Positions 12,600 to 23,133 of a stretch of 64,000 bases of DNA are shown here, piece after piece. The stretch lies in assembly GCA_036346255.1 (NCBI GenBank), contig CM070625.1, positions 20,049,488-20,113,487 on the forward strand. Direction: 5' to 3'. Numbering within the stretch: the stretch's first letter is position 1; the number at the start of each line of letters is the position of its first letter. Origin of the DNA: Ampelocalamus luodianensis (Eukaryota; Streptophyta; Magnoliopsida; Poales; Poaceae). The position numbers were made by a program, and so were the translations under genes. The notes beneath the pieces are model-generated. The model saw only the letters and a program-made list of their open reading frames with translations. It made no database searches and was not told where the DNA came from.

Positions 12600-15500
12600 A
12601 GGTTGGGGTAGACTTGTGTGATTCTTCTTCCTTCTCCCATGTAGCTTCTGCATGCCGAGTGATTTTTCCACAACACTTTGCGAGCGTATCATCCTGTTCC
12701 TAAGCGGCGGTCTTCATTGCTAGAATTTTCACGGGCGTTCTTCGTAAGTCAAATCATCTTGCAAAGGTATGTCGAGGTTGGTTACATCTTTGAAGGCTCT
12801 CTCGGACATTTTCGAGTTGAGAGACATGAAACACATCGTGAACTCGTGTGATTGGGTTGGTAGCTCCAGTTTATATGCTGAGGTGCCCTTACGCTCTAGG
12901 ATCCGAAAGGGTCCACATAACGCGGACTTAGCTTCCTTTTAGTCCAAATCTGCGTACTCCCGCATAGGTGATATCTTTAGATATACATAATCTCGACTTC
13001 AAACTGGAGGTCTTTCCTGTGCTTGTCAAGCATAGCTCTTTTGTCTACTACGGGCAATCTTGAGGCGTTCTCGAATTAATTGAATTTTCTCATCGTTCTC
13101 CGCACGAGTTCGTGTCCTAGCGATGGTCTTTCTCAACTTCATACCAAAGATATTGGTGACCTACACTTTCGCCATAGAGAGCTTAGTGCGGGCCATTTGG
13201 ATGCTAGGCTGGTAGTGTGTTGTTGTATGCAAACTCGCTAAGGCTAAACATTTTTCCCAAGATTCTCCAAAGTTTAGCACGCACGCCTTAGCATATCTTC
13301 TAGGATTTGATTTACCTGTTCATCGCCCATCGGTTTGGGGTGATAGGCGTCTTGAAATTGAGGTGGTGCCCAATGCGCTTTGTAAGCTCTTCCGAAACGA
13401 GAACAAACACAGATCCTCTATCCGAGGTAATTGTCTTGGTACCCCATGTAGAGTAATTATTCTCTATGTAGAGTTCAATGAGCTTATTTGTGGAGTACTT
13501 CGATTAGTGGCAATAAAATGAGTGACTTTGTAAGGCGATCCACTATAACCCAAATGGCATCCCTTTTTTACGGTGAGAGGAGACCATTATAAAGTCCATA
13601 CAAATATCCTCCCATTTCCATTCGGGTATTTCTAGTGGTTTTAACAACCTGCGAGGCGCGGTGTTCGCTTTGACCTTTGGCGGTATCACATTGGCCTACA
13701 TAATCGGCTATAGCTCGCTTCATGTTTGGCCACCGAAGGTTTCTTTCAAATCCGATACATTTTTGTCTTTGCTGGATGGATAGTGTACTTGAGTGTCATG
13801 TGCTTCACGGAGGATAGTCTCCTTAATTTGTGGTTGATCGAACGCAAATTCTCGCCATCGCCACGAGGACTCGGAGTCGTCGATGTGGAACTTCGGAGGG
13901 TTGGCTTTGATTCGATCGCTGACTTTCTTCCCGATAAAAGGGTCGGGCGGTTGGTGTTCTTGGATTTGATCACGAAGGTGGGATGAAACACCATGGCGGC
14001 AATGGTAGCTTGTAAGTCGTAGTTTCCACTTTTATTTCCATTACGGCGGGCTTGGATTAAATCGGTGGCATGGCTCTCGGTGGAAAGGTAATGGCAATGA
14101 GATTTTTACGCTAAGAGCATCTGCTACCATTAGCTTTTCTGGGTGGTAAGCTATGGTTAGGTCATAATCTTTAATCAGCTCTAACCATCTTCTTTGCCTC
14201 ATATTCGATTCCTTCAGGTAAAGATGTACTTGAGGCTTTTATGGTCATTGTACAAGGTACACTTGGACCCGTACAAGTAGTGTCTCCAAATTTTCGGGCA
14301 AACACTCGACTCCCAGTTCAAGGTCATGAGTAGGATAGTTTAGCTCATGGGGCCTTAATCGCTCGAAGTATATGCAATGACTTTGTCTTCTGCATACGCA
14401 TCCCAACCCATGCTTTGATGCGTCGCAATAAACCACGTAGTCAATTCCCTCCTTAGGTAGGGATAAGACCTGCTGATGGTTAAGCGTTGTTTCGACTCAC
14501 AAAGCTTTTCTCACACATTTCGTCCATACGAACTTTGCGTCTTTCTTCAAGAGCTTTGTGAGAGTGAGGTGATCTGAGAGAATCCTTTATAAATCTTGGT
14601 AATATCCCGCGAATCCCAGAAACTCCTGACTTGATAACATTTGTTGGGCAGTTCCATGAGGTAACGGTTTCGATCTTGGAAGGATCCACTTCGATTCCTC
14701 TTCCGAGATAATGTGCCCAAGGAATGCTACTTGGTCTAGCTGGAATTCACATTTACTCGAACTTGGCATACAGATTGATTTTCTCTCGAGGACTTGTAAG
14801 ACAATAGTGAGGTCTTGCACATGTTCTTCCTCACTTTTCGAATAGACCGAGGATGTCATCAATAAAGACCACCACAAATTTGTCTAAGTACTTCATAAAC
14901 AGTTTATTCATTAGATTCATGAACACCGCGAGAGCGTTGGTCATTCGAATGGAACAACTGTGTATTCATGATGCCCATATCGTGAGACAAAAGCGGTCTT
15001 CTTAATGTCACTAGGGTTGACTCAATCGATGATATCGGATCTTATATCGACCTTCGAGAATACCCGTGCTCCCTTTAGTTGGTCAAAGAGATCGTCGATT
15101 CGAGGTAACGGGTACTTATTCTTTATAGTGACATTATTTAATTCCCGATAGTCATGCACAACCTTACTCGCTCGTCCTTCTTGGGTGCAAAGAGAACAAG
15201 AGCTCCCCATGGTGATGTACTTTCTCTAATGAATCCCTTGGACTCAAGTTCATCCAATTGCTTCTTAAGCTCTACCACTCTTCCTTACTCATCCCTGTGC
15301 GGCCTTTTGGAAATTGGGGCATTCCAGAATTAGGTTGATAGTGAAATCGACCTCCTAACAGTGGCATGCCCGGCGCTCATCAGGAAAACATCCGGGAAGT
15401 CTTTCACTATTGGTATGTCGTCTCACCCCATTCACTTGAGATTGGCTAGGCTGGGGTCCGTGGCTTATGTTGGGTTCTTGCCCGAAGATATTGCGAGCGG

Positions 15501-15810
15501 GTCCCATCGGGCTTTCGATGGATACCGCTTAGTTTCACGATCTATGTTTACTCCATGGGCAGCTAACCATCCATGCCGGTGATTACTTCTAAACCTTTTA
15601 GGTCAATTACAAAGAGGTTCGCTAGGAACTTGGTGTTGTGAATTATGACGACTTGATTCTTTCTAATCAACGTCACTTCTAACGCCCCGTGGCGTACTCA
15701 CTCCATTGGTTTTCCAACGGTTCGGATGTCAATTTATGTTCTACTAGGAACTTGCAAGAAATAAGCGAGTGAGTTGCTCCGAGTCAAAGAGAACGATGCA
15801 CAGGCAGGTG
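12600..15810 (-). pseudogene. Chromovirus pol (protease, RT, RNase H, integrase, chromodomain), frameshifted
   Basis: Read from right to left. The protease site is at 15771-15790 (DSG-type motif, one base missing inside it). The RT region has PLPRIDDLFDQLKG near 15090-15125, then a catalytic VVVFIDDI near 14848-14875, then FLGHIISEE near 14705-14730. RNase H has LRPHELNYPTHDLEL near 14300-14350. Integrase has VIVDRLTKS near 13525-13551 and a PQTDG-type motif followed by VNQILEDMLR near 13290-13340. The tail near 12640-12680 contains EATWEKEEE, as in chromodomain ends of this clade. No frame stays open for more than about 100 codons. Several breaks are single missing bases at expected CAG/CTG sites. 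Confidence 0.9.
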
Positions 15811-16039
15811 GAAGTAACAACTTTCCGTGATCACATCGGTGGCTTCTCCAATATGCTCGGCCGTCACATGCGTCGGTAGCGCTTGTCCTCCTCTTCCAGT
15901 TCCTCCAAAGGAGTGATGGGTTGCCTTTGGGTTGACTTATGCGGCTAGCTTGAGATGGTGTTTGGTGCGGTGGTCGAGTGCAGTGTGCAGGTTGCATTGG
16001 AGTCCCGGATATTTTCGTGGTAAGGACAATCGGCCTTGA

Positions 16040-17180
16040 AGTGACCAAGCTGCCGCAATTGAAGCATGCTCTGTGCGCTCATGCGCTCTTTAGTCAAGTG
16101 GCTTCCTCCACATTTTGCACACTTGAGCTACCGCTCTCGGCCGTCTCACACCGCAGATCTCTGGAAAGATGGGTTGTAGGATCTGAAATTGGGTGGTCCA
16201 AATCGAGGTGGAGGTGTTGATGTGATAGGGACGAGGTCTCTGAGTTTATGTGGTTGGTGATCCGTCTTAGCCTTCTTCCTTCTTTCTTACATCGAGTTGG
16301 AATGTTCATTTTCCAAAATTATGGCTCGATTGACTAGGTCACCGAATTCATTATCTTGTGAATGGATAGGAGCATTTTGAGTAAGGTGCATTCCATCTAG
16401 GAATTTCTCTATTTTCTTCTCTTGATTCTGTCGACATCAATTGGGGGCATAGCGGAAAGATCATTGAATTGGCTCAAGTATTCAACCATCTTTTTCCCGC
16501 CTTGAGTTAAGGCTCGAAATTCTCGTTTCTTTAACTCCATTCTTCCAAAGAGGCACATGAGTTTCCGTGAAACGAATCTTAAATTCAGCCAAGTGATGGG
16601 TTGCTCACGACACGACATGGTGGTAGTTTAGCCACCATGTGGCTGCTGGTCCGGTTAATCGGTGTGTCTGAATACCAACCTTCTCCTCATCGTAACATCC
16701 GACGTGTCCAATTTCTTTTCCACCTCAATTAACCGATCCTTTGGCGTCAAAGGATCGATGGCCTTGGCAAAGGTGGGAGGGCGAGTGCGAGAAAGTCACC
16801 GGACTAACCCCGCGGGTTGGGCTGCGAGGTGGTAGGGGCTACTCGAGTTAAGAGTGCTTCCATGAAGCGGTTACGTTCTCTTGGGCTTCCTTTACGAGTT
16901 TTGACTTCCTCCCGGAATTTTCGAGGAATCGAAAAACCTCGCCATTACTCCTAGTGGATCGGCGGCTCTTGGAGGTCTTTGTTGGTGACTTCTCGAAATC
17001 TGCCGTTCTAGGCCGGCCGAGAGCGGGGTCATTGAGGTCCACCGTGGATCTCTGTTGGTTCTTGCGGGAGGTAAACCCAACCTTAGTCCCAATCCTTGGT
17101 CTTCGTGCTCTTGACCTTCCATCCGAAGAAAAAGCAATGAGGTTAAGAGAAGAAGGTTACACTTGCATGATTGCAATTAG
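16040..17180 (-). pseudogene. Chromovirus gag with CCHC zinc knuckle, frameshifted
   Basis: Pieces of a Ty3/gypsy capsid domain are readable across frames. There is an RPPTFAKAIDPLTPKDRL-like stretch near 16725-16780. KREFRALTQGGKKMVEYL near 16475-16530 leads into FNDLSAMPPIDVDRIK. A zinc knuckle lies at 16020-16065, with CFNCG in one frame and LGHFKADC in the next, separated by a one-base shift. The start is not fixed because the N-terminal frame is also broken. It would have provided the structural protein of the virus-like particle. Confidence 0.85.
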
Positions 17181-17352
17181 GTCGCTTGCTTTACTTGCTC
17201 TTTTAAGATTTAGCGATTGCTTAAGGTGAGGAAGGATCACCATATTAACTGGCGAATCGGCACCGCGTTTTAGTTGAGTTAAGCCACACACATGGTAACC
17301 AAATAACACCAAGAAACAATAGAGATGCAAAAAGATCCAAATACTACACTAC

Positions 17353-17615
17353 CTGAGTCTCTCGTGCTCAGTCACGCTTGAGATCCCGTTCTCAAGACCG
17401 CCCAAACCACGTGTTTGGGACCGCTCAGAGCTTGCCTCTGAGTGCGACCTACACTACCCTGGATCCACGTGCCCAGGTACGCTTGAGATCCCGTTCTCAA
17501 GACCGCCCAAACCACGTGTTTGGGACCGCTCAGGGCTCATTCCTGAGTACGCCCAGGACTTCGTTCCTGGGTACGCCAGAGCTACACGCTCGGAGTGCCA
17601 CGGACCACTCGTCCG
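17353..17615 (-). repeat. Regular array of eleven short stem-loops in the retroelement leader
   Basis: Eleven consecutive inverted repeats (stems 4-7 bp, most 5-7; loops 5-9 nt) occupy 263 bp just upstream of gag in the sense direction. Stem pairs include CTTGAG/CTCAAG (17377, 17482), CCCAAAC/GTTTGGG (17401, 17506), CTCAGAG/CTCTGAG (17424), CTCAGG/CCTGAG (17529), CCCAGGA/TCCTGGG (17552) and CGGAC/GTCCG (17601). Centres are 23-24 bp apart except for one 34-bp step. Most loops contain CGT or CG, and linkers are ACCG- or TACG-like. Units two to four are repeated 105 bp later. Stem sequences differ while pairing is kept. Confidence 0.88.
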
Positions 17616-17619
17616 GGAA

Positions 17620-19355
17620 AACTGAAGTGCAGAAAGAGGATAAGACATCTTTTTACTCCGTCAGCCATTATCTTTGTTCTCTTTAAGTAATTAATGATTT
17701 ACTGGGGAGGCTGACGTGTCACTTTGGTTATAGAGATGAATAGGTAAGGAGACTAATGGGCATGGTCCAAGCTTGTCCAAAACTGAAAAAGCCGGTCCAT
17801 ACCAGAATTCTACTGCAAGCCTCTACCCTCGGCATGCAACTTATGATCTTATATTGAGGCCACCCCAACTATAGTCTCAAACATTCTATCCTAGGTCGAG
17901 AAACGAAACTGAACACTCACTGAAACACAAGTTACAACAGGTTCTAATACAACAACAACTGATACAACAAGGGTACAACAAATACAACAGGGATACAATA
18001 GATACAACAAGGAGAAACTCCGAACTACAACAAGTTACTCCCGACTCGACACAACTAAAGGACCTCCAACTACCACTCCTGCAGGTCACTCTCCTCACTG
18101 CGCCACTCCCGACTAGGGTGGCGCCTCCCAGCGCAGCTGCTGCTTTGTCCCCAAAGTAGGTGCGGAAGGCCTCGTGAACAAGGGTGGTGTCTCTAATAGG
18201 ATCTGGAGAATGCAGTGGTGGGAGGACCACGAAACTCTGTCTCAGACGGTGAGGAAGTGGACACTCACGGTGGCGGGTGGGATCTCCTAAGTTTCCACGG
18301 GATGGTGGTGTGGGAACATGTGGATATGGGTAAGGAGGAGAAGGGATGGGAACGAAAGGCTCATAGGATGGGTCGGGGGCAGAGGCGTGGGAGGTGCGGT
18401 GGTGAAACTATCAGCTATGAAGGAGTAAAGGGATAAGGTGGGGTGCAAGCGGATCAAGTGGGTGGAGTGGATGGTGGGCCTAGGTGGAGCGGTGGGTGGA
18501 ACTACGGGTGGGCGGAGGTGGAACGTGGGTGGTACTTGCATAGAAACCGATGCGGGTCGGAGGGAGGGTGCGTGAGGTGGGTATGGTGGAGCAATGGAAG
18601 AAGAGGCATAGTGGTTCTCTGAAGAACCTCATAGATATGGCACCGCCGCAAGAGGTTGACACTCTCCTCGCCTCTAGCTAAAGCTCCTGGGTTGAGTCAT
18701 ACAACATGGTACTAGACATCAACATGGTCTCGGTAGTATCCTGTCGCAAGACTGCTTTGGGCGAGAGAAAGTGGTGGATATGGATAACTAGTAGTGACGC
18801 TAGGTCCAAATCGCAAACCTAACCCTCACGGGTCATGGTGGTACCCCTCAAGCGAGAACCCCTCAAGTGATCACCGAAGTGAGCCCTAATGGCGTGGATG
18901 GCCCTATGGGCTGCCTCACCAAGGGTCCGTAGTCGTCTGAAGTACGCCACTCTGCCGTATACTCTACATAGTAGCTACGGTCCAGGGGGATCCCTGTAAC
19001 TATGACTCCTACCAAGGGGATACCACTCAGACTGCCTGTCTCCTGAAAGAAGTGTGGGAAGGGTGCTCCTAAGTGATGCAGTAGCTTCCCCAGCATAAGC
19101 ACCTGCTGTCCTCGCACTCGCTCCGCTGGAAGCTTGGACCTACTCATCCTGCATAACAGGGAAGAGTTCTATGTTAGTATGGTTGTCACTTTAAAGAAAG
19201 GTAAGCTTTTAACATATTAATTTTGATCAGGTGGGGTGAGGAAGAAAATGACCTCAAGATAAGGGTTACTAAGATACTTAGTGCAATATAGCAAGTAGAG
19301 GGCATACTTAAGTTAGGCAAGGGTTTCTATCTTATTAGCGTGGCCCGAACCTATT
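17620..19355 (-). other. 5' leader of the chromovirus with a possible extra ORF upstream of gag
   Basis: This 1.7-kb stretch lies between the primer site and the stem-loop array. On the sense (minus) strand an open frame runs from ATG 19147 to 18863 (94 codons). It includes GQQVLMLGKLLHHLG, PFPHFFQETGSL and YYVEYTAEWRTSDDYG, which read like real protein. A further fragment, VHEAFRTYFGDKAAAALGG, is in frame near 18115-18175. Some grass gypsy families, such as rice RIRE3 and RIRE8, are known to carry an ORF0 in this position. Equating this frame with ORF0 is my inference. It breaks after 94 codons. Confidence 0.55.
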
Positions 19356-19367
19356 GCTCTGATACCA
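19356..19367 (-). promoter_or_regulatory. Primer-binding site, initiator-Met tRNA type
   Basis: On the minus strand the bases two positions after the 5' LTR read TGGTATCAGAGC, complementary to the 3' end of plant initiator tRNA-Met. This fixes the orientation of the element and the inner edge of its 5' LTR at 19370. Confidence 0.93.
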
Positions 19368-19369
19368 TC

Positions 19370-22300
19370 TGTGACGCCCCGTGTTATTACCCCAGGGGTA
19401 ATAACACTTAAGCATCTGATTACTATTCGTTTGCGGTAGAACACCGCTTCAACGAATAGTAAGCCTTACCAGAGTTAGCGCATCAGAACAATAAGATAGA
19501 AACTGTCCTTTATTCAAACAGTTAGCCACGCAGGGCTAAAGTCTTACGGCACACAGATTAATTTACATAGCCAAAATAAGACTAAACCCCCTTCTTGCCT
19601 GCCACACTCCACTGGCCTCCTACTCGTCCCAGGAGTCGAATACGGTGTCCATCTCGCCCTGCGCCTCGTAGTAAGGGTCTTCGCCTTTGTGGTCTCATGC
19701 TGCACTGCAGCGCCCTCGCCCACTCTGGGATACTTCCTCTTTGGACTAGGGTCTACAAAGGAGAATACTAACAAGGTTGAGTACAATCAATGTACTCGAC
19801 AAGCATTAATAGCAAAAGATGCAAAGGATGCACTATCTCTATTCTTTATCACAATTTCTAAGCCATCTCACTTTAGAAAATAAATCTCGACAAAAGGCAA
19901 ATTTTAATCTTGAAAAACTCTACTAGTCACTCGGAGAGACGAAAGACCCCTGTGGTTCCGTGAGACTCCAATCACGAGACCGCATGAATTCATGTTTTGT
20001 TTAGCATCGCGAGCTTTGTACCACTTTACCCATAGCTATTCGAACTCTCGTGAGCAGGGTTCACCGCATTGCCTTAGATGCGGGTTCAAGATCGAATCTG
20101 AAACGTTTTCAGTTACGTGATTAATTTCTCCACCCATCACCTTCCGCCGGTGCAGATTAGATCACGCTGCTGACCTCATCTTTCACCGAGTTCTGGTGAG
20201 GTTGGTTGAGGCAGCTTCCATCCTGCACTCAACACTCCACCTTAGCGCATATAGCGCCTTGGATCCCCCACTCCGGACTATCCCCACCGGTCACGGGTTC
20301 TTCCATATCACTCACACACACCTATTACTTACCCGATGTGGAGAGCATAGTCACGTAACAAGGTAGCATTTTCTGCCCGCCGAAACGGGAAAATGGTTGG
20401 CACTGAATTACGGCATCTGACCGAGCAAGAGTTGGTTGGTCCTTATATTATAGCCATATGTAAAAAGGGGCCCACCTCTTACCTCAACATCATCGTCGCG
20501 ATTCCCCAGCCAGGGTCCCCTTTTACCCTCCTAATAGATCTCATTCTTTCTTAATCATCTTAATCATCTCAATCATTTTCTTTAGGTTTTGGAAAACCAT
20601 TTTGATGCAATACATATAATAGTGCAAGATAGGGTATATTTTTAAAGTAACTATATTAATGTTCAAGAGGATCGCTTGCCTTCGTAGAAGTAGGAAAAGT
20701 TGGCGCCGAAGTTCGTCACTTGCTCTGCTCGGTCTTGTTTGTATACAGTAGAAGATCGGCAACGAATAATAGTATAAGTAAATACGTAGTTGATTTGAGT
20801 GATAATATAGATAATAGTTAGCGACGACTACAAGTTAGCATATTTTACTTACTAAAATGCTTTTGCGTTCTAATCGAGATTAGCACTCACCGATAGTCGC
20901 CCACTAGTTTTAAACCCACTGACTAATTTAACGCACCAAGTAAAAGATGACAATCTATTCTAGTAGCCAAGTCACGAGCAACGAGAAACTAACTAAATCA
21001 CATTGAACTAAACCTGAACCTAAACTAAATCTACCCTCTAATCCCTCTCTCTCTCTCTCTTCTCACCCGGCCCAACACACAACTTAGCCCACACACACAC
21101 ACACACAACACCCAGCCCACACACACGCACGCACAACACCCAGCCCACACACACGCACGCACCCGACCCAACACACACCTCAGCCCACACACCACACACG
21201 GCCCACACACACGCACGCACACAACACACTAAACACACGCACACGCTAAGCACGCACGCACTAAGCCCACACACACACTAAGCACACCCTAAACACACGC
21301 ACACAACACACCCTGAGCACCCACACGCACACTACCTCTTCCTTCCACCTCTCCCCCTTCTTCAACCCAGCGCCGCCGCCCATCGCTCGGCTCGCTTCTC
21401 CTCTCCGTCCCCATCGCGCCGGCTCACGGCGCCGCCGCCTCCTCTACCTAGCGCCGCCTCCCTTGCGTCGACCCGACTCTCCCTTTCTTGGCTTGGCCCG
21501 GCTCAGATCCGGCTCGCGCCGCCTTCTCCAGGTGCGGCCCGGCTCCCCGTCGATCTTCTCCTTCTCCCGGCGCGGCCGGAGGCTGGCGCCGCCACCGCCG
21601 CCGCCGCTACTCGGCTTCCTCTACCTAGCGCCGCCGCCTTGCTTCCCCTTCCAGCCCCGACCTGGCTCTCCCTCTTCGGTCTCCTTCTCCCGGCGCGGCC
21701 GGAGGCCAGCGCCGCCTCCCTTGCTCGGCTCTGCCACCCGGCGCTCAGATCTGGCGCCTCCCCTCCTCTCTCTTCCTCCTCTACTGCTGCCGGTCACTAC
21801 CCGGCTCGGATCTACTGCTGCTAGGGTTTGGGTCTGGCCGGCTTGGCCTTCCGGCCGCCGGTGCCGAAGACCAACGCTTATCCTCTCTACAACTCTACTT
21901 GATCTACGCTGCCTGCCACTGATGAGTGCTTGTGGTGAATGCAGGTCAGAGAGGGTTGGATCTGGAGGTGGATGCTACTGGAGGTATGACAATGCAGCTA
22001 CCAGGTAGGCAAATGCTCACCTTCAGTTCATACGTTCCACTAATTTTACCTGAAGAGGGAAGGATGAACTGGGATTGTTTTGGTTGTGCTTGTGTTGTGG
22101 AATGGTTGCTGCGGCTGCTGCTTGTTCTGGGTTGATGACTGATGATGGTCCGTGTGGGGATGCGGTGGTGCGCCGGCCGTGGCAACGCCGGGCTCTTGGC
22201 TGCCCTGGCGACACCAAGCTCCTGCTTGAGCTGCGTCTCGGGCGAGGAGGGAATGGGGGAATGGTTGTGGTGAATGAGCGGGGGGGGCAGTAAAATAGAG

Positions 22301-22813
22301 ACTCTCGGCTGTGAATGTGGGGGGTAATTGGTCGTGTAATTGGATAGGCTTGCACTGTGCTTGCAGAGAAAACAAACGTGGCTGCTCAGCTTTTGATAGC
22401 AGTGTGGATGAGAACGCACTGTGTTAGGGATACTGTGATGCTTGTGAGCAGCGGAGATGGTTCTAGGCGATAGTGCTACTAATTTGTTTGTATGATGCGG
22501 GATGTATGAATGTAATGATGTGCTTGATGATTCTGGATTCTGTGGATGTAAAATGAACTGCTGACGTCTTATATGCAATTGTTGATTTGCTGTCTAATGC
22601 AAAAGGATATGCAATCTATTTATATATTGATCAACTGTTGTGCTGAAAGACGATTGAAAAGGTGGAGCGAATGCATGAATGAATGAATGACACGGTATGC
22701 TTGGTGATTAGGAGCGATCTAATACTCTCGCTAACTCGACGCTAAGAAAGGATTAACCGCTGTTAAACCCGATTACTGCTACGAGGTTAGGCCTAAAAAC
22801 GCGAGCGCTCACA
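19370..22813 (-). repeat. 5' LTR of the chromovirus
   Basis: The repeat is 3,444 bp. It starts TGTGACGCCCC in window orientation next to the primer site and ends GCGCTCACA before the ACGAA duplication. It matches the left LTR along its length, including CA-rich microsatellites (21080-21320). The GC-rich open frames around 21460-22010 are LTR sequence, not a gene. Confidence 0.93.
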
Positions 22814-23133
22814 ACGAACTTGGGTGGATCATTCGTGTGGCTTATTTTTTTCGAGCGAGAAATATTTGTTGCTCTTTTTAACAGCTCCTGAATAAACATA
22901 TCATTCAAAAGTAATAGTAACTTGAACTCCCTTGTTGTTTTGGTAAGGCACTTACGTGTTTCGGGAATTAACCTTTGTAAATTTACTAACGATAAGTCCA
23001 ACAGTATATATGTTTACACTACAAAGTGATACCATACCAAATCAACCTGCTTACATTTTACAGCAGAGGGAGCAGATAGATAATTCTCGCTGCTTAATTA
23101 ATTGCAAGTTAGAAAATTTGGTATGATTATATA

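Larger units (their letters stand above)
9162..22813 (-). mobile_element. Complete Ty3/gypsy chromovirus (Tekay/Del-like), reverse orientation
   Basis: Two direct repeats of about 3.4 kb (9162-12548 and 19370-22813) enclose 6.8 kb of internal sequence. The 5-bp flanks are identical: ACGAA at 9157-9161 and at 22814-22818. On the minus strand the internal order is primer site, possible extra ORF, stem-loop array, gag, protease, reverse transcriptase, RNase H, integrase and a chromodomain-like tail, then a purine tract. This is the chromovirus order, and LTRs of this length fit the Tekay/Del clade. The LTRs are very similar apart from small indels, so insertion looks recent. Every coding domain nevertheless carries frameshifts, so the copy is not translatable as written. 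Confidence 0.95.

Noticed and set aside
17353..17615. CRISPR-like array
   Set aside because: Regular spacing invited the idea, but there is no constant repeat with variable spacers; units are variable-stem hairpins in a plant retrotransposon leader.
21463..22578. Open frames of 181 and 210 codons
   Set aside because: They lie wholly inside the 5' LTR of the chromovirus, and the corresponding region of the other LTR is broken by indels.
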